From Clostridia bacterium (GTDB taxonomy: Bacteria; Bacillota; Clostridia; Oscillospirales; Acutalibacteraceae), in the NCBI GenBank assembly GCA_017382915.1, contig JAFNZJ010000007.1, positions 1-11,049 of the forward strand: a stretch of DNA of 11,049 bases, given 5' to 3'. This document shows, in pieces, positions 7,471-11,049 of the stretch. The position numbers and the translations under genes are program-made. Every line of letters starts with the position of its first letter. Position 1 is the first letter of the stretch. The notes beneath the pieces were generated by a model, which worked only from the letters and a program-made list of their open reading frames with translations, was not told the DNA's origin and did no database searches.

Positions 7471-8071
7471 TTTTAAGCACCTCATTAATAAGTTGTTTTT
7501 GATTGTTTAATTTAAACCTTTGGCTTTTCATAACCAACAGGAAATCACTAACGGCAGTTTCAAGCGCGTCATTAACTACAATGTAATCGTACTCATTTGC
7601 GCGGGCAATTTCATTTAAAGCGGCATTTAGCCTGCCTTCAATTTGCTCTGCACTTTCGGTACCGCGACCACTTAAACGCTTTTTAAGCACCTCAAAAGAA
7701 GGTGGCATTATAAAAACGCTTACTACTTCGGGCATTTTTTCGCGGATTTTTGCTGCACCGTTTACATCGCACTCAATAAGAACATCGTTACCAAGGGCAA
7801 GATTTTCATCAATAGGGGCCTTGGGTGTGCCGTAGTAGTTTTCTAAATATTTATTATACTCCAAAAAGGCCTCATTTGCAAGTCCTTCTTCAAATTCTTT
7901 GCGAGATATAAAATGGTATTTTTCGCCCTCAACCTCCCCCTCACGCATATCACGGGTTATGGATGAAATTGAAAAATAAATGTCGGTTCTTTTTTTAAGG
8001 ACTTCTTTTAAAATTGTATCCTTACCGGAACCCGAAGGGCCTGAAATAATAAATACTGTACCTTTATTCAT
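7463..8071 (-). CDS. gmk: Guanylate kinase
   Basis: Converts GMP to GDP with ATP, an essential step for GTP/dGTP and for control of (p)ppGpp pools. It has 202 residues, the family norm. The P-loop GPSGSGKDT is at 11-19. The GMP-binding region SSITRDMREGE (36-46) contains R40 and R43. FLEYNKYLENYYGTP (69-83) and IECDVNGAAKI (99-109) are the next conserved blocks; the usual Gln of DVQGA is Asn here. The start is ATG 8071, with a GAGGAGGG SD 5 bases upstream inside remA. A longer reading from 8128 would add 19 residues translated from the remA overlap in another frame and is not plausible. It overlaps remA by 8 bases and rpoZ by 8 bases. Confidence 0.97.
   Translation of the reverse strand: MNKGTVFIISGPSGSGKDTILKEVLKKRTDIYFSISSITRDMREGEVEGEKYHFISRKEFEEGLANEAFLEYNKYLENYYGTPKAPIDENLALGNDVLIECDVNGAAKIREKMPEVVSVFIMPPSFEVLKKRLSGRGTESAEQIEGRLNAALNEIARANEYDYIVVNDALETAVSDFLLVMKSQRFKLNNQKQLINEVLKNA
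7478..7483 (-). promoter_or_regulatory. Ribosome binding site for rpoZ within gmk
   Basis: GAGGTG on the minus strand, 7 bases before ATG 7470 and inside the last gmk codons. It decides for the 59-residue omega over the 64-residue reading. Confidence 0.7.
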
Positions 8072-8339
8072 TTTCGCCCTCCTCAAAGGTAACGCTTTCA
8101 TTACCTTCCTCATCAATACGGTTTGCAACCGTTTCTGACTGTAAATATGTTAAAACAATGTGGTCACTATCGGTTATAATTACCGCCCTGGTGCGTCGAC
8201 CGTGGGTAGCATCAATAAGGGTGCCCTTTTCTTTAGCCTCTTGAATAATACGCTTAATAGGGGCAGATTCAGGGCTTACTATTGCAACCAAGCGGTCGGC
8301 CGATATCATATTACCAAAACCAATATTGATTAGTTTCAT
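8064..8339 (-). CDS. remA: RemA-family (DUF370) DNA-binding regulator
   Basis: A 91-residue protein of the RemA/DUF370 family, slightly longer than the common 85-90 through an acidic tail (FEEGENE). The diagnostic blocks are the start MKLINIGFGNMISADRLVAI, SPESAPIKRIIQEAK (22-36) and LIDATHGRRTRAVIITDSDH (41-60). In B. subtilis RemA is a DNA-binding activator of biofilm matrix operons and osmoprotection genes; the role in this organism is not known. The position between yicC and gmk is conserved across Firmicutes. ATG start with an AGGGGGG SD 8 bases upstream, 17 bases after yicC. The acidic tail overlaps the gmk start by 8 bases. Confidence 0.95.
   Translation of the reverse strand: MKLINIGFGNMISADRLVAIVSPESAPIKRIIQEAKEKGTLIDATHGRRTRAVIITDSDHIVLTYLQSETVANRIDEEGNESVTFEEGENE
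8077..8084 (-). promoter_or_regulatory. Ribosome binding site for gmk within remA
   Basis: GAGGAGGG on the minus strand, 5 bases before ATG 8071. It is one of the strongest SD matches in the window and fixes the gmk start. Confidence 0.75.
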
Positions 8340-8356
8340 AAGGTTTGCCCCCCTAA

Positions 8357-9235
8357 TTATTCAATATTTTGAATTTGCTCACGAATTTTTTCAATTTCGG
8401 CCTTAATATCAACCACTATACGAGCAATTTCAATATCAGATGCTTTTGAGCCGATAGTATTGGCTTCACGATTCATTTCCTGAACAACAAAATCAAGTTT
8501 TCTGCCTACTGCAGCGTCACCCGAAAGAAGTTCGGTAAGCTGTGCAATGTGGCTTTTAAGTCTAACCGTTTCTTCATCAACAGCTATTTTATCAGCAAAA
8601 ATTGCAGTTTCGGTTAAAATGCGTTGTTCATCAATATTGGTGTCGGCCAAAACCTCGCGCATTTTCTTTTCAAGTCGCTCACGGTAAAGGTTAAGTGTTT
8701 CGGGTGAGCGGGTTTCAATGTCAGCCACCATTTGCAAAATATTGTTGCATCTGCTAATAACATCATCTGCAAGGCGCTTGCCCTCAACCTCACGCATGGC
8801 AATAAAGGCATCGACGGCACCTTCAGCCGCCTTTTCAACCGACTGCCACACTTCATCATCGTTGGTTTTGGGGCGTTCGGTAACAAAGACCTCATTGTTT
8901 GAGGTAACATCCTTTAAGGTAAGCTTACCCTTAATGCCGTAGCGCTTTTTAATCTCTTTAAGGGCTGCAACATAACTGTCTGCAAACTCACTGTTAACCT
9001 TTATTATGCCGGAATTACGGGTGCCGCCCTCAACACCAACATAAACCTCAATTTTGCCACGAGCCACACGCTGTGCAAAAAAGTTTTTAAGCTTATCCTC
9101 CAAAAAGGCATAACCCCTGGGGGTACGAACCGAAAACTCAAAAAACCTGTGGTTAACCGATTTAACCTCAACAGAATAAACGGTATCGTTATCAAGTACC
9201 TCAAAGCGGCCATAGCCGGTCATACTTCTTATCAA
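8357..9235 (-). CDS. yicC: YicC/YloC-family endoribonuclease, first gene of the minus-strand operon
   Basis: A 292-residue member of the YicC/YloC family; B. subtilis YloC is about the same length. The family has been described as endoribonucleases acting on small RNAs and mRNAs. The N-terminal domain shows MIRSMTGYGRFE and VEVKSVNHRFFEFSVRTPR (22-40). The C-terminal DUF1732-type domain shows QEMNREANTIGSKASDIEI (247-265), the most conserved block. The start is TTG at 9235: AGGGG lies 8 bases upstream and the encoded MIRSMTGYG matches the normal family N-terminus. An ATG at codon 5 would remove the conserved first residues and lacks a good SD. A UUG start may keep expression modest. It lies about 28 bases below the predicted transcription start. 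Confidence 0.95.
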   Translation of the reverse strand: MIRSMTGYGRFEVLDNDTVYSVEVKSVNHRFFEFSVRTPRGYAFLEDKLKNFFAQRVARGKIEVYVGVEGGTRNSGIIKVNSEFADSYVAALKEIKKRYGIKGKLTLKDVTSNNEVFVTERPKTNDDEVWQSVEKAAEGAVDAFIAMREVEGKRLADDVISRCNNILQMVADIETRSPETLNLYRERLEKKMREVLADTNIDEQRILTETAIFADKIAVDEETVRLKSHIAQLTELLSGDAAVGRKLDFVVQEMNREANTIGSKASDIEIARIVVDIKAEIEKIREQIQNIE

Positions 9236-9243
9236 AAGAACAT

Positions 9244-9248
9244 CCCCT
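9244..9248 (-). promoter_or_regulatory. Ribosome binding site fixing the TTG start of yicC
   Basis: AGGGG on the minus strand, 8 bases before TTG 9235. The downstream ATG at 9223 has no comparable site. Confidence 0.65.
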
Positions 9249-9270
9249 ACTAATAAACTTATTACTAATT

Positions 9271-9300
9271 ATTATACTAAATTTAACCCCTGTTTGTCAA
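9271..9300 (-). promoter_or_regulatory. Sigma-A promoter of the yicC-to-prkC operon
   Basis: On the minus strand the -35 is TTGACA (9300-9295), an exact consensus match. The spacer is 18 bases and the -10 is TATAAT (9276-9271), also exact. Transcription would start near 9264, leaving a 5' leader of about 28 bases before the yicC TTG, with the SD inside it. This is the only strong promoter I can see for the ten minus-strand genes downstream. One arm of a CCCC/GGGG inverted repeat lies in the spacer, so it could be a regulated site. Confidence 0.88.
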
Positions 9301-9325
9301 CAAAAACACAGTATTTTTAGGGGTT
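9285..9325. repeat. Inverted repeat spanning the operon -35 region
   Basis: AACCCCT (9285-9291) and AGGGGTT (9319-9325) are perfect 7-base inverted arms with a 27-base spacer. The left arm lies in the promoter spacer and the right arm just upstream of the -35, so a bound protein could block or help RNA polymerase. On the plus strand the right arm is followed by T, giving a terminator look, but no transcript is expected to enter from that side. Confidence 0.4.
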
Positions 9326-9411
9326 TTTTAGCACAAAATTCAATGTTTTTTGGTTTTTTTATTATTGGTTTTAAAAAAAGCATATTTTAAAAGGATTTTT
9401 AAAGCGCAAAA

Positions 9412-9440
9412 TACCCCAAAAATACATATATAATGGGGTA
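9412..9440. repeat. Second CCCC/GGGG inverted repeat in the divergent region
   Basis: TACCCCA (9412-9418) and TGGGGTA (9434-9440) are perfect 7-base inverted arms with a 15-base spacer containing TATATAAT. The left arm with its flank, ACCCCAAAAATAC (9413-9425), is also the inverted copy of GTATTTTTAGGGGT at 9311-9324 apart from one extra A. The repeat therefore belongs to the same family as the one over the operon promoter. It may be an operator; no regulator can be named. Confidence 0.4.
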
Positions 9441-9475
9441 GGTAAGAAAAAAATATCAAAATATTGATTTTTATG

Positions 9476-9504
9476 TAGAAATTTTAATATTTATGTGTTA
9501 TTAT
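9476..9504 (+). promoter_or_regulatory. Candidate plus-strand promoter (extended -10)
   Basis: TAGAAA (9476-9481) matches the -35 consensus at four of six bases. After a 17-base spacer comes TATTAT (9499-9504), five of six, preceded by TGT as in an extended -10. Transcription would start near 9511, about 38 bases before the small cysteine protein's TTG. In DNA this AT-rich other hexamers (TATAAT at 9429, TATAAA at 9513) compete, so the exact site is uncertain. Confidence 0.4.
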
Positions 9505-9548
9505 ATATTATGTATAAATATTAAATTAAATTTTGGTTGGTGAAAAGG

Positions 9549-9764
9549 TTGTCTAAGGGTGTTTATAATAAAAATATTGAACGGTGCTGCGGTCACTGTG
9601 CCAATGCACAAATAAGCGCTGCCTTAAAACTGGTTTTTTGCAAATTTAAGGGTCCCGTATCCGAGGGGGATGTTTGCCGAAAATTTGCTTATGACCCGCT
9701 AAAGCGCACACCTAAAGCCATTGCCCCCCTACCCGAATTTTCAGAAGATGACTTTTTATTTTAA
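9549..9764 (+). CDS. Small five-cysteine protein of unknown function, likely metal-binding
   Basis: I do not recognise a named family. From TTG 9549 it encodes 71 residues. Cysteines are C13, C14, C17, C31 and C43, in the pattern CC-x2-C-x13-C-x11-C. An invariant-looking segment CRKFAYDPLKRTPK follows, then an acidic tail ending EDDFLF. Four of the cysteines could hold a zinc ion or an iron-sulphur cluster; this is inference. There is no signal peptide or membrane segment. TTG 9549 is chosen because GGTGA lies 5 bases upstream. In-frame GTG 9540 and TTG 9537 would add three or four residues but lack an SD. Codon use resembles the neighbours. It ends 11 bases before rlmB and so is probably co-transcribed with it. 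Confidence 0.8.
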   Translation: MSKGVYNKNIERCCGHCANAQISAALKLVFCKFKGPVSEGDVCRKFAYDPLKRTPKAIAPLPEFSEDDFLF

Positions 9765-9765
9765 T

Positions 9766-9769
9766 GGAG
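9766..9769 (+). promoter_or_regulatory. Ribosome binding site deciding the rlmB start
   Basis: GGAG, 6 bases before ATG 9776. The upstream in-frame ATG at 9764 overlaps this site and the previous stop codon and has no SD of its own. Confidence 0.65.
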
Positions 9770-9775
9770 TTTTTT

Positions 9776-10540
9776 ATGAACAAAACAAATGATAATTTTG
9801 AAAAAGAATCTGACCGCGGTTATATCTTTGGAAGAAATGCCGTTCTTGAGGCAATCCGTTCCGGCCGTGAGATTGATAGATTATATGTTTTAAAGGGCAA
9901 CACCGCAGGTGCTTTGGTGCCGATTATTGAAAAATGTCGCGCCAAAAAAATACCTGTTAAAGAAGTGCCTTCACAAAAGCTTGACTTTATGTCCGGCAAC
10001 CAAACCCATCAGGGTGTTATTGCTTCGGTTGCGGCTAAAGAGTATTGCTCATTAGAGGATATTTTAAACACCGCTAAAGAAAAGGGCACCAGTCCTTTTG
10101 TAATTATTTGTGACGGTTTGGAAGACCCACATAATTTGGGTGCTATTATTCGCACCGCTGAAGCAACCGGTGTTGATGGCATTATCATTCCCCGTCACCG
10201 CAGTGTGTCGGTTAACGCCACCGTTGCCAAATCGGCAAGCGGCGCACTTGAATATATGAATGTTTGCAAGGTAACCAACATACCCAACACAATTGATGAG
10301 CTTAAAAACAACGGTTTTTGGGTTTACGCCGCCGATATGGACGGTCAAAATTGGTTTGAGCCTGATTTTAAAGGTGCTACCGCAATTGTTATAGGCTCTG
10401 AAGGTAACGGCGTAAGCCGACTGGTTAAAGACAAATGTGACGGTGTTATTTCAATGCCTATGTGCGGTAAAATCAATTCATTAAACGCTTCGGTTGCCGC
10501 AGGTGTTTTAATGTATGAGGTTGCAAAACAACGACTTTAA
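9776..10540 (+). CDS. rlmB: 23S rRNA (guanosine2251-2'-O)-methyltransferase RlmB (TrmH/SpoU family)
   Basis: A SpoU/TrmH-type 2'-O-methyltransferase that uses SAM to methylate G2251 in 23S rRNA. It has 254 residues, the family size. The N-terminal substrate-binding domain opens with IFGRNAVLEAIRSG (17-30). The knotted SPOUT domain shows motif 1 DPHNLGAIIRTAEATG (117-132, with N120 and R126), motif 2 IGSEGNGVSRL (206-216) and motif 3 SMPMCGKINSLNASVAAG (226-243). GRNAVLEAI and the NSLNASVA form favour RlmB over tRNA TrmH; the exact rRNA target is by family. The start is ATG 9776 with a GGAG SD; an ATG at 9764 overlapping the preceding stop would add four residues. In B. subtilis rlmB sits with cysS and mrnC, which are not seen here. 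Confidence 0.93.
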   Translation: MNKTNDNFEKESDRGYIFGRNAVLEAIRSGREIDRLYVLKGNTAGALVPIIEKCRAKKIPVKEVPSQKLDFMSGNQTHQGVIASVAAKEYCSLEDILNTAKEKGTSPFVIICDGLEDPHNLGAIIRTAEATGVDGIIIPRHRSVSVNATVAKSASGALEYMNVCKVTNIPNTIDELKNNGFWVYAADMDGQNWFEPDFKGATAIVIGSEGNGVSRLVKDKCDGVISMPMCGKINSLNASVAAGVLMYEVAKQRL

Positions 10541-10573
10541 ATATACTTAATTTTTTTGTAAAGGATGGTTTAA

Positions 10574-11049
10574 GTGGGAATATTCAGGCGCAAAAACGAT
10601 GAAGCCTTTAAAATACAGCTTGAGCGTGAAGCAATTGATAAAATGAATAACAACTACGATGATTTTACACTGCCTACCGAGCTTGGCGGTGATGATTCTG
10701 ATTGGACTATGCACGGTAAAACCAAGGCACCACATACAATTACCGCTGATGAAATCAACAAAAAAGCAAACCTTAGCAATCCCGAACCACAGCCAATCAA
10801 TACCAAAACAGAAAAAATACCTATGTCCCCCTCTGAGGATGAAACCCCAAGCGGCTTTTTATATAACAAAATGGTTGCGGCGCGCAATCAAAAGCTTGAA
10901 GAAATTACCGCTAAACCGGAACCCGTTAAAAAATCGGAGCCTACCGTAATTAAGCCCGAACCGACCCCACCCGTTAAAGAAGAAATCAAAAAGCCACTAG
11001 ACATTGATGCCGCTATTAAAGAGCTTAAGGAAAGCATCAATTTAAAACC
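10574..11049 (+). CDS. Unrecognised Pro/Glu/Lys-rich protein, N-terminal part (runs off right edge)
   Basis: An open frame of 158 codons with no stop, starting at GTG 10574. An AAGGA SD lies 8 bases upstream and it begins 33 bases after rlmB. The first residues are basic (GIFRRKNDEAFK) and are followed by an acidic stretch with DDFTLPTELGGDDSDW (29-44). From about residue 112 it is rich in Pro, Glu and Lys (AKPEPVKKSEP, KPEPTPPVKEE). It then reads DIDAAIKELKES, which could begin a helical or coiled segment. There is no signal peptide or membrane helix in the visible part. Composition suggests a disordered cytoplasmic leader before a folded domain outside the window. Codon use fits the neighbours and competing frames are broken, so I believe it is real. 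I do not assign a function. Confidence 0.8.
   Translation, partial: MGIFRRKNDEAFKIQLEREAIDKMNNNYDDFTLPTELGGDDSDWTMHGKTKAPHTITADEINKKANLSNPEPQPINTKTEKIPMSPSEDETPSGFLYNKMVAARNQKLEEITAKPEPVKKSEPTVIKPEPTPPVKEEIKKPLDIDAAIKELKESINLK

Larger units (their letters stand above)
9236..9548. other. Divergent, very AT-rich intergenic region
   Basis: This 313-base stretch between yicC and the plus-strand small gene has no credible coding sequence. It holds the operon promoter near the yicC side, a candidate plus-strand promoter near the other side, and several CCCC/GGGG inverted repeats between and over them. Runs of A and T dominate the centre (about 9326-9400), where I see no further structure with confidence. 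Confidence 0.8.

Noticed and set aside
8072..8128. 19-residue N-terminal extension of guanylate kinase
   Set aside because: It would be translated across remA in another frame, lies outside the conserved family N-terminus, and ATG 8071 has a much better SD.
9231..9243. Tiny reading frame ATG TTC TTT TGA (9243-9232) in the yicC leader, overlapping its TTG start
   Set aside because: Three codons with the ATG directly against the SD; probably chance, with no evidence that it is translated.
9285..9330. AACCCCT/AGGGGTT hairpin followed by six T, resembling a plus-strand intrinsic terminator
   Set aside because: No plus-strand gene lies upstream and the loop is 27 bases. The site overlaps the minus-strand promoter, where an operator or chance is a better reading.
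10659..10949. Alternative plus-strand frame within the last gene
   Set aside because: It lacks an SD and is shorter; the GTG 10574 frame has a good SD, stays open to the edge and has coherent composition.
1..11049. Search for a defence, mobile or other novel multi-gene system
   Set aside because: No transposase, integrase, nuclease-effector, toxin-antitoxin, CRISPR repeat or tRNA is visible. Gene order is conserved Firmicutes housekeeping and composition is even throughout.

Overview
The window looks like chromosome of a low-GC, Gram-positive Firmicute of the class Clostridia, perhaps near Oscillospiraceae/Ruminococcaceae; the family-level placement is inference from gene order and protein flavour only. 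Codon use is AT-rich, the Shine-Dalgarno (SD) sites are strong AGGGGG/GGGAGG/AAGGAG types, and the gene order on the minus strand is the classic Firmicutes cluster yicC(yloC)-remA-gmk-rpoZ-priA-def-fmt-rsmB-rlmN-stp(prpC)-prkC. I see no mobile element, CRISPR array, tRNA, rRNA or defence gene.

Layout. From about 9235 down to 1 (minus strand) ten genes and the start of an eleventh form one tightly packed operon, with gaps of -8 to about 90 bases. It opens with a YicC-type endoribonuclease, then RemA, guanylate kinase and RNA polymerase omega. It continues with the PriA restart helicase, peptide deformylase, Met-tRNA formyltransferase, 16S rRNA m5C methyltransferase RsmB and 23S rRNA m2A methyltransferase RlmN. 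It closes with the PP2C phosphatase Stp/PrpC and its partner Ser/Thr kinase PrkC, which runs off the left edge. Bases 9236-9548 are a very AT-rich divergent intergenic region. It holds a near-perfect sigma-A promoter for the operon (TTGACA, 18 bases, TATAAT), a weaker plus-strand promoter candidate, and a set of related CCCC/GGGG inverted repeats. On the plus strand follow a small cysteine-rich protein of unknown function, the 23S rRNA 2'-O-methyltransferase RlmB, and the start of an unrecognised Pro/Glu/Lys-rich protein that runs off the right edge.

How the genes work together. The minus-strand operon couples nucleotide supply (Gmk), transcription (omega), replication restart (PriA), N-formyl-methionine metabolism (Fmt, Def), rRNA modification (RsmB, RlmN) and reversible Ser/Thr phosphorylation (Stp, PrkC). 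This is a growth and translation module. The coaBC gene that sits between rpoZ and priA in Bacillus subtilis is missing here, and a terminator-like hairpin overlaps the rpoZ stop at that junction. The most open parts of the window are the small five-cysteine protein beside rlmB, the unidentified protein at the right edge, and the repeats in the divergent promoter region. The rest is ordinary housekeeping, and I found no convincing new multi-gene system.
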